From: Rhodospirillaceae bacterium | GTDB taxonomy: Bacteria; Pseudomonadota; Alphaproteobacteria; Bin65 | NCBI GenBank assembly: GCA_009840595.1 | Contig: VXNK01000116.1 | Coordinates: 1-55,121 of the forward strand | Length of the DNA: 55,121 nucleotides | Direction: 5' to 3' | Shown here: piece after piece, positions 28,085 to 39,210 of the stretch | Layout of the letters: each line of letters begins with the position of its first letter | Numbering within the stretch: position 1 is the stretch's first letter | Notes under the pieces: model-generated | Seen by the model: the letters and a program-made list of their open reading frames with translations, nothing else | What the model was told of the DNA's origin: nothing | Databases searched by the model: none | Translations under genes and position numbers: made by a program

Positions 28085-28090
28085 CGGGCC

Positions 28091-30595
<2,505 letters not shown>

Positions 30596-30700
30596 GGTCG
30601 TCCGGGACGGCGCGAAACGCAAGGGTCCGGGGCCGGTGCGGCCGCCGGCAGACGGGGCGGCATCGCCCGGTGCGAATGCCCTACCGTATCCGCGCAGGCG

Positions 30701-31453
30701 TTATTTCAGCGGCGCCCAGGCCGCGCCGACGATCCGGCCGCCGTCCGGCTCCTGAACCAGGATCGCGGCCCGGTCGTATCGGGCGCCCTGCCCGCCGGTG
30801 CGCGGCAGATCGATTTCGAGGTCCGCGCCCCGGTATTCGGCGACCCGGCGGATTTCGCGCACCACGTTGTAGTAGGTCAGCGTCTTGCCGGCGTTCTCGC
30901 CGCGCGGGATCGCCGTGGTGTGCTGCTTGTCGAAATAGACCAGCCATACCGCGCAATCCCCGGTCCGCCCGCCATCGCCCTTGAGGGCGGCGGTCAGCGA
31001 CTCCGCATTTGCGTCTCCGGAAATCGACACGACGACACGGTCGTCCGCCGCCTGCTGCCGGAGCCGGATCTGCCCGTCGACCACACCGGTATAGCTGCCG
31101 ATAGCCTGCAGTTTGCCATCGATGACCATTTGCGGGGTGTAGACGGTGCGGCGGCGCATGGCCGAGGCGTAGGTCTGCTGGCGCTGCGTCGCCTCCGCGC
31201 TCGAATAGGGGTCGCGCCAGCCCAGATAGTTCCAGTAGTCGACGTGGAAGGACAGGGCGATCACGCCGGGGCGCTGCGCCAGCACGCCGAGGAATTTGTC
31301 CGCTGGCGGGCAGGAATAGCAGCCCTGCGATGTGAACAGCTCGACGACCACCGGGGGCTTTGCGGCGTCGGCCAGCGCGCCCGCCGGGGCCGGCGCGGCA
31401 ACGAATGCGATCGCGGCGAGCGCACGGGTAACAGTCTTGGCGAATCCGGTCAT
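30701..31453 (-). CDS. DUF1223 family secreted thioredoxin-fold protein
   Basis: The 250-residue product has a signal peptide (VTRALAAIAFVAAPAPAGALA) followed by a thioredoxin-like domain starting PPVVVELFTSQGCYSCPPAD, with the CxxC pair C45/C48. The conserved segments LSFHVDYWNYLGWRDPYSS, RRTVYTPQMVIDG and VVREIRRVAEYRG fit DUF1223. The family is widespread in alphaproteobacteria and has no settled function; a redox role in the periplasm is inferred from the fold and Cys pair. It precedes the helicase on the same strand with about 105 bp between, and is divergent from oligopeptidase B. Confidence 0.88.
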   Translation of the reverse strand: MTGFAKTVTRALAAIAFVAAPAPAGALADAAKPPVVVELFTSQGCYSCPPADKFLGVLAQRPGVIALSFHVDYWNYLGWRDPYSSAEATQRQQTYASAMRRRTVYTPQMVIDGKLQAIGSYTGVVDGQIRLRQQAADDRVVVSISGDANAESLTAALKGDGGRTGDCAVWLVYFDKQHTTAIPRGENAGKTLTYYNVVREIRRVAEYRGADLEIDLPRTGGQGARYDRAAILVQEPDGGRIVGAAWAPLK

Positions 31454-31582
31454 GACTTACCCCTATGGCGGCCGAATCGGCGACACGAATCACTTGGAAT
31501 CACGTGTCAGTGAGCCCGCCAGCATAACTCCCGGCACGGCACGGCGGTTGTCAAGCCGCAGCAACCGGGCCACATCGGCACA

Positions 31583-33682
31583 ATGAACGCGCCGAACAGC
31601 ACTGTGCCGGTTCCGCCGCTCGCCGCGCGCCGGCCGGTCGTCTCGCACCATCATGGCGACAGCCGGACCGACGACTATGCCTGGCTGCGCGATCCGGGCT
31701 ATCCCGACGTCCGCGATCCGGCAATTCTCGACTATCTCAAGGCGGAGAATGCCTATCGGGAAGCGGTCATGGCGCCGCTGGCCGGGCTTCAGGCGCAGTT
31801 GTTCCAGGAACTCAAGGGCCGCCTGAAGGACGACGATAGCGGCGTGCCGGTGAAACGCGGGCCGTGGTTCTATTCCTGGCGCTTCGATCCGGAAGCGCAG
31901 TACTGCACGCATTTCCGCATCCCTTTCGAGGACGGGCCGGACGGCGCGGCGCGGACGATTCTGGACGAGACGGCGCTGGCCGGGGGTCTGGACTATCTGC
32001 GGGTCCGTGCCGTCGAGCCGTCGCCGGACCATGCGCTGCTCGCCTATTCGGCCGATACCGACGGCTCGGAGCGGTTCGCGATCCGCGTGCGCGACCTGGC
32101 GACCGGCGAAGACCTGCCCGACGTCATCCCGGACACCAGCGGCGCGACGGCCTGGGCGGCCGACAGCCGGACGCTGTTCTACGTCCGGCTCGATGCGCAG
32201 CTGCGGCCGTCGTCGGTGTGGCGGCACCGGCTGGGCACGCCCGCCGAAGCGGATGCCGAAGTCTACCGCGAACCCGATCCGGGCTTCGGAGTCTCGGTCG
32301 GACTGGGCCGGGACGAACGCCATCTGTTCATCGCCGCGGGCGATCACGAGACCTCGGAAGTGCGGTTTCTGCCGGCAAACGCGCCGGAAACCGCGCCGCA
32401 ACTCATCAGCGCCCGCCGGACCGGACGGCTCTACGAGGCCGAGCATCGCGACGGCGTGCTCTGGATCCTCACCGACGATACCCACCCGAACCAGCGGCTG
32501 GTCACCGCGCCGGCCGAAAACCCGGACGCGGAGAACTGGCGCGAGGAAATCGCCGCTTCGGACAGCGTGTACCTGACCGGATTGCACGTCTTCAGGGACT
32601 GGATGCTGATCGAGGAGCGGGAAGACGGCGTCAAGCATCTGCGCATCCGGCATTTCGGCGCCGGCGGCGAGCACCGGATCGCCTTTCCGGAACCGGCCTA
32701 TGCCGTCCGCCCCGCCGGCAACGCCGCGTTCGACCAGGCGCATCTGCGCATCGCCTACCAGTCGCTCGTCACGCCGCCGACGGTCTGGGACTACGATGTC
32801 GTCACGCGCGAACGCACCGTCCGCAAGGTCCAGGAAATCCCCTCCGGCTACGACGCGTCGCTCTATGTCTCGGAGCGGGAGATGGCCCCGTCGCACGACG
32901 GCGCCCTCGTGCCGGTCACGACCGTCCGGCGCCGGGACACGCCGAAGGACGGCAGCGCGCCGCTCTACCTCTACGCCTACGGCTCCTACGGCATGAACAT
33001 GGACCCGGGGTTCGGCACGGCGCGGCTGTCGCTGCTCGACCGCGGGTTCGTCTTCGCGCTGGCCAACCCGCGCGGCGGCTCGGAACTCGGCAAGAACTGG
33101 TACGAGGCCGGCAGGCTGGAGCGCAAGGAGAACACGTTCCACGATGTCATCGCCGTCGCCCGGCATCTGGCGGCGGCGGGCTATGCGCGCGCGGGCAACA
33201 TGGCGCTCGCCGGCGGCAGCGCCGGGGGCCTTATGGTCGGCGCGACGATCAACATGGCGCCGGAGCTGTTCCGCGCTGCGGCGGCCCATGTGCCGTTCGT
33301 CGATGTGCTCAACACCATGCTCGACGAAACGCTCTGGCTGACGCCGGGCGAGTATCCGGAATGGGGCAACCCGACGGAGAGCGGGGAGGCCTACCGGCGG
33401 ATCGCGGCCTACAGCCCTTACGACAATGTCGAGGCAAAGGACTATCCGCACCTCTTCGTCACCGGCGGGCTGAGCGACCCGCGCGTGACCTACTGGGAGC
33501 CGGCCAAATGGGTCGCGAAGCTGCGCGCGGCGAAGACGGACGGCAACCTGCTGCTCCTGCGCATGAACATGGGCGCCGGCCACGGCGGCAAATCCGGCCG
33601 CTACGAGGCGCTCCACGAGGTGGCGGAGGAATACGCCTTCATGCTGACGGTCTTCGGACCGGGCTTCGATCCCGGCGCCTGA
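31583..33682 (+). CDS. ptrB: Oligopeptidase B (S9A prolyl-oligopeptidase family)
   Basis: A serine peptidase that cleaves small peptides after basic residues. The 699-residue product has the N-terminal beta-propeller (about 70-410) and a C-terminal alpha/beta hydrolase domain. The catalytic triad is visible: S546 in AGGSAGGLMVG, D632 in GGLSDPRV, and H667 in GAGHGGKSGRYE. The segment ANPRGGSELGKNWYEAG is characteristic of the family. No signal peptide is present, so it should be cytoplasmic. It could process peptides brought in by the ABC importer elsewhere in the window, though that link is only suggested by function. Confidence 0.95.
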   Translation: MNAPNSTVPVPPLAARRPVVSHHHGDSRTDDYAWLRDPGYPDVRDPAILDYLKAENAYREAVMAPLAGLQAQLFQELKGRLKDDDSGVPVKRGPWFYSWRFDPEAQYCTHFRIPFEDGPDGAARTILDETALAGGLDYLRVRAVEPSPDHALLAYSADTDGSERFAIRVRDLATGEDLPDVIPDTSGATAWAADSRTLFYVRLDAQLRPSSVWRHRLGTPAEADAEVYREPDPGFGVSVGLGRDERHLFIAAGDHETSEVRFLPANAPETAPQLISARRTGRLYEAEHRDGVLWILTDDTHPNQRLVTAPAENPDAENWREEIAASDSVYLTGLHVFRDWMLIEEREDGVKHLRIRHFGAGGEHRIAFPEPAYAVRPAGNAAFDQAHLRIAYQSLVTPPTVWDYDVVTRERTVRKVQEIPSGYDASLYVSEREMAPSHDGALVPVTTVRRRDTPKDGSAPLYLYAYGSYGMNMDPGFGTARLSLLDRGFVFALANPRGGSELGKNWYEAGRLERKENTFHDVIAVARHLAAAGYARAGNMALAGGSAGGLMVGATINMAPELFRAAAAHVPFVDVLNTMLDETLWLTPGEYPEWGNPTESGEAYRRIAAYSPYDNVEAKDYPHLFVTGGLSDPRVTYWEPAKWVAKLRAAKTDGNLLLLRMNMGAGHGGKSGRYEALHEVAEEYAFMLTVFGPGFDPGA

Positions 33683-33697
33683 GCGGGCGCACAGGCC

Positions 33698-33721
33698 GCC
33701 CGGAGCGAGGCGCTTCCGGGC
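33698..33721. terminator. Bidirectional hairpin between convergent ptrB and the acyl-CoA ligase gene
   Basis: GCCCGGA-GCG-agg-CGC-t-TCCGGGC forms a 10-bp GC-rich stem with one bulged T and a 3-base loop, placed in the 41-bp gap between the two convergent stop codons. No U-tract follows on either side, so it may act weakly or as an RNA 3'-end stabiliser. Confidence 0.5.
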
Positions 33722-33723
33722 CG

Positions 33724-35331
33724 TCAGCCCTCCTGCGCCAGATAGTCCTCGACCAACTGGAATTTGCGGATCTTGCCCGACCCGGTGAGCGGAAAGGCCT
33801 CGACCGCGCGCCACACCGCCGGCGTCTTCTGCGGCGAGAGACGGGCCCGACAATGGCGGTGCAACTCCTGCGGATCGAACGCCCGGTCCGGTTCGAGGCG
33901 GACGAAGCAGGCCACGATCTCGCCCCACTTGTCATCGGGCAGGCCGACCACGGCGACCTCGGCCACGTCGGGATGCTCGAGCAGCGTGTTCTCGATCTCG
34001 GCCGGAAACAGGTTCTCGCCGCCCCGGATGATCATCTCCTTCACCCGCCCGGTGATGCGCAGATAACCCCGGCGGTCCAGCGTGCCCAGGTCGCCGGTGT
34101 GCAGCCAGCCCTCGCCGTCGATCGCGTCGGCGGTCGCCGCGGGGTTGTCGTGGTAGCCGATCATCACGCAATAGCCGCGCACGCAAATCTCGCCGACTTC
34201 GCCGACCGGCAGCACCCGGTTCCCGCCGTCGACGCTGCGGATCGAGACCTCGGTCTGCGGCATCGGCAGGCCGGCCGTGTTGCAGACGGTCTCGAGGCTC
34301 TCGCCCTCGTGGTGCTGGGTGATGAGCGGCGCGGATTCGGTCTGGCCGTAGACCGTCTGGAAGGTGCAGCCGAAGCGTTCGACGGTCCTGCGCACCAGTT
34401 CGGGCGCGACCATCGAGCCACCGGAGACCGCGACCTCCGCCGACGACACGTCGAACGGCGTCGCGTCCAGGCACTCCATCATGGCGACCAGCATGGTCGG
34501 CACGCCCAGAACCGCGGTCACCTTCTCGCGCTCGAACAAGCGCAGCACGGCCGCCGGATCGAACTGCTTGACGAGGAACACCGGGCAGCCGGCCTGGAGC
34601 GCGCCGAGGGTGATCATGCCGCAGCCGCTGGTGTGGAACATCGGCATGAAATTCGCCCACACCGAGTCCGGCCGCGTATTCGTGCGCCGGGCGAAGAAGC
34701 GCGCATTGTTGGTGAGCGCCCGGTGCGACAGCACCGCCCCCTTGGGGAAGCCCGTGGTGCCGGAGGTGTACTGGATCTGCGCCGCATCGCCCGGCGCAAC
34801 TTCCGGCAGGCCCGCCGGCCGGCTGCCGGTGCGGAACAGCGCCGCCGGATCGTCCAGGTCGACGATCTCGCGCACCGCGTCGAGGCCGGCGGCCGCGGCG
34901 GCGCCGATCTCCGCCATCGGGTTGCCGCGAAAGCTCGCCACCGAGAACAGGGCCGAGGCGCCGGACTGCTCCAGGACATAGCGCAACTCGGCCGTCTGGT
35001 AGGACGGGTTGGCGGTCACCAGGACCAGGCCGGCGAAGCCGCAGGCAAACTCCATCAGCACCCATTCCGGCACGTTCGGCGCCCAGACGGCGACCCGCTC
35101 GCCCGGCGCGTAGCGCGAGGCCAGCGCCGCCGCCAGACGCTCGCTGTCGGCCAGCAGTTCGGCGAAGGTCCAGCGCCGCCGGTTGTCGCCCCGCTCGTCG
35201 ACCTCGACCATCGCCACGGTATTGCCGAAGCGCGCCACCGCCTCGCGCAGGATGCCGCCGACCGTGGTTTCGAGCACGACATCGTCGGTCTGGGCCGGGA
35301 TGTAGGAGTCGGTGAGGTCGAAGCGGTACAT
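33724..35331 (-). CDS. AMP-forming acyl-CoA synthetase / ligase
   Basis: An ANL-superfamily enzyme that activates a carboxylic acid with ATP and joins it to CoA. The 535-residue product has the phosphate-binding loop YTSGTTGFPKGAVLS, the adenine motif TVYGQTESAPLITQHHEG, the hinge motif GWLHTGDLGTLDRRGYLRI, and the catalytic lysine near the end in PLTGSGKIRKFQL. Start at 35331 is chosen since MYRFDLTDSYIPAQTDD is a sensible N-terminus for this group; the open frame continues 27 residues upstream. Chain-length preference cannot be read; medium- or long-chain fatty acid use is likely. It may feed the acyl-CoA enzymes elsewhere in the window. Confidence 0.93.
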   Translation of the reverse strand: MYRFDLTDSYIPAQTDDVVLETTVGGILREAVARFGNTVAMVEVDERGDNRRRWTFAELLADSERLAAALASRYAPGERVAVWAPNVPEWVLMEFACGFAGLVLVTANPSYQTAELRYVLEQSGASALFSVASFRGNPMAEIGAAAAAGLDAVREIVDLDDPAALFRTGSRPAGLPEVAPGDAAQIQYTSGTTGFPKGAVLSHRALTNNARFFARRTNTRPDSVWANFMPMFHTSGCGMITLGALQAGCPVFLVKQFDPAAVLRLFEREKVTAVLGVPTMLVAMMECLDATPFDVSSAEVAVSGGSMVAPELVRRTVERFGCTFQTVYGQTESAPLITQHHEGESLETVCNTAGLPMPQTEVSIRSVDGGNRVLPVGEVGEICVRGYCVMIGYHDNPAATADAIDGEGWLHTGDLGTLDRRGYLRITGRVKEMIIRGGENLFPAEIENTLLEHPDVAEVAVVGLPDDKWGEIVACFVRLEPDRAFDPQELHRHCRARLSPQKTPAVWRAVEAFPLTGSGKIRKFQLVEDYLAQEG

Positions 35332-35436
35332 GGTCGAATTTTCCGGCGATCTTGCGAAGTCCGGCTTATCGGCCGGCAATGTACCGGAAGCGGGCGGAAC
35401 CGTCGCGGCCATATTGCGTCGGGACGCCGGCTCCGG

Positions 35437-36273
35437 TCAGCGGTTCACCAGCGCGACTCCCAGCACAGCGACGGCCATGCCGGCGAGCGCCAGCGGGCCC
35501 AGGGTCTCGCCGAACAGCAGCCAGGCGAAGAAGGCGACGAAGGCCGGCACCAGGTAGAACAGGCTGGCGACCTTGCTGGCCGCGCCGCGCCGGATCATGA
35601 TCATGAGCAGCCAGACGGTCACGATCGACAGCACGACCGCGAGCCAGAACAGCGAAATCAGGAATTCCGGGGCGGTGAAATCGACCCGCCAGGCCTCGGT
35701 CAGTTCCGCGCCGATCGCGACCAGCACACCGGCCGCCGCATACTGGAACACGCCGCCGGACGCGGGATGGACGTCGGCGCAGAAGCGCTTCTGGTAGATC
35801 GTGCCCGCGGTGATGCCGAGCAGCGAGACCGCCGCAAAGCCGTAGCCGACGAGGCTGCCCTCGGCCTCCGCGCCGCCGTCCAGCCCCATCTTGCGCCACA
35901 GCACCATGGCGACGCCGGCGAGGCCGAGCGCGAGCCCGAGCCACTGGACCGGCCGGACCCGCTCGCCGAGCACTGCGCCGACCGCGGTCGCCGTCAGCAC
36001 CGGCTGGAGCGAGACGATGAGCGCGGCGACGCCGGCCGGCACCCCCTCGGCAAACGCGATGAAGACGCCGCCGAGATAGAAGCCGTGCAGCAATACGCCG
36101 ACGACCAGGCTGTGGCCCGCTTCGGCCCGCGACGGCCAGGCCGCGCGCATGACGAGCGCCAGGCCGAGTATCAGCGGCACCACGATGGCGAAGCGGACCG
36201 CCATGAAGGAGAGCGGTTCGGCGTAGGGGATGCCCAGCTTGGTGAAGATGAACCCGGTCGACCACAGCGGCAC
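35437..36273 (-). CDS. EamA/DMT family transporter, N-terminus uncertain
   Basis: A drug/metabolite-superfamily exporter with about ten membrane segments in two EamA repeats. The 278-residue reading uses a GTG at 36273, but this lies inside what should be the first membrane helix: in-frame codons upstream (to about 36340) encode RTAIADRPAAADILLPLAFV, which continues the helix naturally. No ATG, GTG or TTG occurs in that extension before it runs into the repeat at 36343-36468 and then a stop near 36403. The real start is therefore unclear (a rare ATC or CTG codon, or a start lost to the repeat). The gene may be intact or 5'-damaged. Substrate unknown. Confidence 0.8.
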   Translation of the reverse strand: MPLWSTGFIFTKLGIPYAEPLSFMAVRFAIVVPLILGLALVMRAAWPSRAEAGHSLVVGVLLHGFYLGGVFIAFAEGVPAGVAALIVSLQPVLTATAVGAVLGERVRPVQWLGLALGLAGVAMVLWRKMGLDGGAEAEGSLVGYGFAAVSLLGITAGTIYQKRFCADVHPASGGVFQYAAAGVLVAIGAELTEAWRVDFTAPEFLISLFWLAVVLSIVTVWLLMIMIRRGAASKVASLFYLVPAFVAFFAWLLFGETLGPLALAGMAVAVLGVALVNR

Positions 36274-36342
36274 GAAGGCGAGCGGCAGCAGGATATCGGC
36301 GGCGGCAGGTCGGTCGGCGATGGCGGTGCGCTCCTCAGGTCG

Positions 36343-36468
36343 GCGTCCTTCGGGACGGGGCTTCGAGACGCAGCCCCTCAGGATGAAGCTGCAAATAACT
36401 CTTCATCCTGAGGAGGCCATTCAGGAGGCGCCCCAGCGCCGTCTCGAAATGGCCGTCTCGAAGGACGC
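36343..36468. repeat. Dispersed palindromic repeat, copy B (126 bp)
   Basis: The ends form a 15-bp inverted repeat with one mismatch (GCGTCCTTCGGGACG at 36343-36357, CGTCTCGAAGGACGC at 36454-36468). The inner perfect pair CTCAGGATGAAG (36377-36388) and CTTCATCCTGAG (36401-36412) is identical to that of copy A at 13824-13970, and 62 of the right-hand 66 bases match. It lies in the same orientation as copy A, between the EamA gene and the promoter of the monooxygenase gene. Confidence 0.85.
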
Positions 36469-36470
36469 CC

Positions 36471-36514
36471 TTGACAGCTCCCTAATACATGCAGGATATT
36501 TGCAAATGCAAATA
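36471..36514 (+). promoter_or_regulatory. Promoter with 18-bp MarR-type operator
   Basis: A consensus -35 box TTGACA (36471-36476) is 18 bp from GATATT (36495-36500). Overlapping the -10 region is a perfect palindrome TATTTGCA-aa-TGCAAATA (36497-36514). Size, symmetry and position fit a MarR-family operator, and a MarR gene is the second gene downstream. Binding would block RNA polymerase and so repress both genes. Confidence 0.72.
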
Positions 36515-36540
36515 CCGTGCTGCAACAGGGAGCGGCGGTC

Positions 36541-37617
36541 ATGGAATTCGGCTATTTCACGCTCAGCGACAACCACTATCCGGACAATCCGCGCACGCCG
36601 AACGATTTCGTGCTCGATATCCGGGAGCAGGCGATCCTGGCCGACCGGCTGGGCTACCATTCGGTCTGGATCGGCGAACACCATTTCGATTCCCTCGGGG
36701 TCAATTCGCGGCCGGACCTGCTGCTCGCCAGCATCATCCCGGAGACGCAGCACGTCCGCCTGGCGCCGGCGGTCGCCGTGCTGCCGCTGCACCATCCGGT
36801 CCATGTCGCGGAGACCTGGGCGACGCTGGACCTGCTGTCGGGCGGCCGGGTCGATTTCGCCGCCGGGCGCGGCTACGATCGCCGGGAATACGCGCCCTTC
36901 GGCGCCGACTACATGAAATCGGCGGAGTATTTCGAGGACGCCATCGAGATCATCCTCAAGGCGTGGGGCGACGGACCGTGGTCGCACAAGAGCGCATTCC
37001 ACGACATCCCGGAAATGGAGATCACGCCGAAGCCGGTGCAGAACCCGATCCCCTTCTACACGGCGTCCTTCTCCAACACCTCGCTGGAGATCGCCGCGCG
37101 CCACGGCACCAACGTCATCTGGGCGCCGTTCGCCGCCGGCATGATGTATGGCGGGCTCGACAAGGCGGCCGAGGCCTATCGCGAGACCTGCGCGCGCGCC
37201 GGCACCGAGCCGGGCCGCAAGATGTGCAGCTATTTCATCTATATCGACGAGGACGACAGCTACGGCCGCAGCAGCCAGATGGACTATTTCAAACACTGCG
37301 CCCTGCCGGCCTTCACCGGCGACCCGGCCAAGGCGCCGCCGACCATGCACTATTTCCGCAAGATCGTCGACATCCTGGAGAACATGAAGGGCGAGGACCT
37401 GACCGACAAATCCATCCTGCTCGGCCCGCCCCAGAAGGTGATCGACAAGCTGAAAGAGGTCGAGGAAGCCGGGATCGACGAGGTGATCCTCTATTTCAAC
37501 GTCGGCAAGAAGGACAAGGCGGTCGTCGAGGAGCAGATGCACCTGTTCATGGACGAGGTGGCGCCCCACTTCGACGGCAAGCACAACGCCCGCCGGGCGC
37601 AACTCAAGGCGGCGTGA
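36541..37617 (+). CDS. LLM-class (luciferase-like) flavin-dependent oxidoreductase
   Basis: The 358-residue product belongs to the bacterial luciferase-like monooxygenase fold, FMN-dependent enzymes that oxidise small organic molecules. Family features include the N-terminal strand MEFGYFTLSDNHYP, the block DRLGYHSVWIGEHHFDSLG, LAPAVAVLPLHHPVHVAETW, and DLLSGGRVDFAAGRGYDRREY. Start is ATG 41 nt... at 36541, following AGGGAG; the TTG at 36517 lies too close to the operator. Its stop overlaps the GTG of the MarR gene by 4 nt, and a perfect palindrome stands in its promoter, so it is probably induced by a ligand of that regulator. Substrate unknown. Confidence 0.9.
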   Translation: MEFGYFTLSDNHYPDNPRTPNDFVLDIREQAILADRLGYHSVWIGEHHFDSLGVNSRPDLLLASIIPETQHVRLAPAVAVLPLHHPVHVAETWATLDLLSGGRVDFAAGRGYDRREYAPFGADYMKSAEYFEDAIEIILKAWGDGPWSHKSAFHDIPEMEITPKPVQNPIPFYTASFSNTSLEIAARHGTNVIWAPFAAGMMYGGLDKAAEAYRETCARAGTEPGRKMCSYFIYIDEDDSYGRSSQMDYFKHCALPAFTGDPAKAPPTMHYFRKIVDILENMKGEDLTDKSILLGPPQKVIDKLKEVEEAGIDEVILYFNVGKKDKAVVEEQMHLFMDEVAPHFDGKHNARRAQLKAA

Positions 37618-38075
37618 GTCCGTTGTCTTTCGACCTCACCGCCTACCTCCCATATCTCATCAACCGCACGGGCGTGGAGCTGGCGGCGGCGTTTTCGCGC
37701 GAGATCGCGCCGCACGGCGTCACCCTGCAGATGTGGCGGGTCCTCGCTGCGCTTCATCACCGCGACGGCCTGCGGATCAGCGACCTGGCGGACCTGACCT
37801 CGATCGACATCTCCACCCTGTCGCGGCTGATCGGCAAGATGGAGAAGCGGGGCCTCGTGGCCCGCCGGCGCGGCCCGGAAGCCGACGGGCGGGTCGTCGC
37901 CGTCGCCCTGACCGCGGTCGGCCGCGCGACGGCGCGCGCCATCGTGCCGGTCGCCCGGCGCTACGAGACGGCCGCGCTGGCCGGCTTCACGGCGGACGAA
38001 GCCGACGCGCTCAAGCGGATGCTGGTCCGGGTCTACGCCAATCTGGGCGGCGAGGCGCTGGACTCCGCCGCCTGA
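37614..38075 (+). CDS. MarR family transcriptional regulator
   Basis: The 153-residue product has the MarR layout: N-terminal dimerisation helices (FDLTAYLPYLINRTGVELAA), a winged helix-turn-helix (ISDLADLTSIDISTLSRLIG, then KMEKRGLVARRRG with wing EADGRVVAVALT) and C-terminal helices. The GTG start at 37614 forms a GTGA overlap with the monooxygenase stop, so the enzyme and regulator are coproduced. Its likely target is the 18-bp palindrome at 36497-36514 upstream of both genes, giving autorepression relieved by an aromatic or toxic ligand, as known for the family. Confidence 0.92.
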   Translation: MSPLSFDLTAYLPYLINRTGVELAAAFSREIAPHGVTLQMWRVLAALHHRDGLRISDLADLTSIDISTLSRLIGKMEKRGLVARRRGPEADGRVVAVALTAVGRATARAIVPVARRYETAALAGFTADEADALKRMLVRVYANLGGEALDSAA

Positions 38076-38085
38076 CGAAGCCGCC

Positions 38086-38097
38086 GTCCTTCGAGAC
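38086..38097. repeat. Solo left arm of the dispersed repeat
   Basis: GTCCTTCGAGAC, identical to the first 12 bases of copy A, lies 10 bp after the MarR stop and 5 bp outside the stop codon of the reverse-strand hydrolase gene. No inner palindrome follows. Taken with the arm at 39194-39210 it brackets that gene in the orientation expected of the two ends of one element. Confidence 0.6.
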
Positions 38098-38102
38098 CGG
38101 GC

Positions 38103-39134
38103 TTAGCCGTGGGCCGTTTCGAAGCCTTCGAGGAAGGAAAGGACGTTCCGCCCCAGGTCCGGCACGTTGTAGCCGCCTTCCTGGATCAGGACCGTCGGCA
38201 GCGTCAGCTCCCCGATCGCCCGGGCGATGCGGTTGAAGCCGGGGGTGGTCAGGCAGATGCCGCGCAGCGGGTCCTTCTCGTAGCCGTCGACGCCCAGCGC
38301 GACGAACAGGATATCCGCTCCCCAGGCCGTAATCCGGTTCAGCGCGGTATCGAGGGCCGCGAGATAGGCGTTGTCGCGGGTTTCGGGCGGCACAGGCAGG
38401 TTGAGATGGCAGCCGGTGCCGTCGCCGGCGCCGCGCTCGTCGGCATGGCCGGCGAAGAAGGGGTAATAGTCCGCCGGGTCGCAATGCAGCGACACGGTCA
38501 GCACGTCCGGCCGGCGGTAAAAGATGCCCTGGGTGCCGTTGCCGGCATGGACGTCGACATCCAGGATCGCCGGGCGCTTGCCGCGGCGCACCGCATATTG
38601 GGCGGCGATCGCGATATTGTTGAGGAAGCAGAATCCGCCGGCCATATCGGCATAGGCGTGGTGCCCCGGCGGGCGGCACAGCGCGTAGGCGGCCGGCGCG
38701 CCGTCGAGCACCAGCTTCGCCGCGTGGAGCGCCGTATTCGCGCTGCCGCAGGCCGCCGCCCAGGTACCGGGGCCGACCGGGCTCGACAGGTCGGTGGTGT
38801 GGAAACCGACTTGGCCGAGCAGGCTCGCCGGGCGAGCCGCCATGTGCCGGCCGGGGTGGATGTTCGGCACGACCTCGTCGCCGGCCTGGCCTTCCGCCGT
38901 CCAGCGCCGGTGGACGCCCGACAGGAAATCCAGATATTCCGCCGTGTGGACGTCCGCCCGCGGGCCGGGGCCGAAATCGTCCGGGGCGACGATCTCGCCG
39001 CCTTCCGCCCGCAGGGCCGCCAGGATCGACTCCGCCCGCGACGGCATTTCCGGGTGGGGGTGGAATTCGCCCGCCTTGAAATAGCGCTGCGGATCGTGGC
39101 GGGCGTGGCCGGGATGGAAGACGATGGGCAGCAT
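38103..39134 (-). CDS. Histone deacetylase / acetoin utilisation family hydrolase
   Basis: Bacterial members of this zinc-dependent arginase/deacetylase fold act on acetylated polyamines or other amides. The 343-residue product shows the family motifs in order: CRPPGHHAYADMAGGFCFLN (about 155-174) with the active-site His pair, ILDVDVHAGNGTQGIFY with zinc ligands D and H, and LGVDGYEKDPL and QEGGYN towards the end. The DAH-type zinc site Asp is retained (VDGYEKDP). ATG 39134 gives the natural N-terminus MLPIVFHPGHARHDP. It is convergent with MarR, divergent from an EamA transporter, and bracketed by the two arms of the dispersed repeat. Confidence 0.93.
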   Translation of the reverse strand: MLPIVFHPGHARHDPQRYFKAGEFHPHPEMPSRAESILAALRAEGGEIVAPDDFGPGPRADVHTAEYLDFLSGVHRRWTAEGQAGDEVVPNIHPGRHMAARPASLLGQVGFHTTDLSSPVGPGTWAAACGSANTALHAAKLVLDGAPAAYALCRPPGHHAYADMAGGFCFLNNIAIAAQYAVRRGKRPAILDVDVHAGNGTQGIFYRRPDVLTVSLHCDPADYYPFFAGHADERGAGDGTGCHLNLPVPPETRDNAYLAALDTALNRITAWGADILFVALGVDGYEKDPLRGICLTTPGFNRIARAIGELTLPTVLIQEGGYNVPDLGRNVLSFLEGFETAHG

Positions 39135-39193
39135 GGGCGCGCGCCGGTGCCGTTGGGACCTGCCAACGCCTAGCCGACCGGGCGGCGGCGCGC

Positions 39194-39210
39194 AATGGCC
39201 GTCTCGAAGG
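39194..39210. repeat. Solo right arm of the dispersed repeat
   Basis: AATGGCCGTCTCGAAGG is identical to the bases just inside the right end of copies A and B (A: 13952-13968). It lies 60 bp upstream of the reverse-strand hydrolase start, in the intergenic region shared with the forward EamA gene. The rest of the element is missing. Confidence 0.6.

Noticed and set aside
31864..36411. Forward open frame of about 1500 codons
   Set aside because: It overlaps oligopeptidase B in another frame and runs antisense through the acyl-CoA ligase and EamA genes; low-complexity composition, no motifs.
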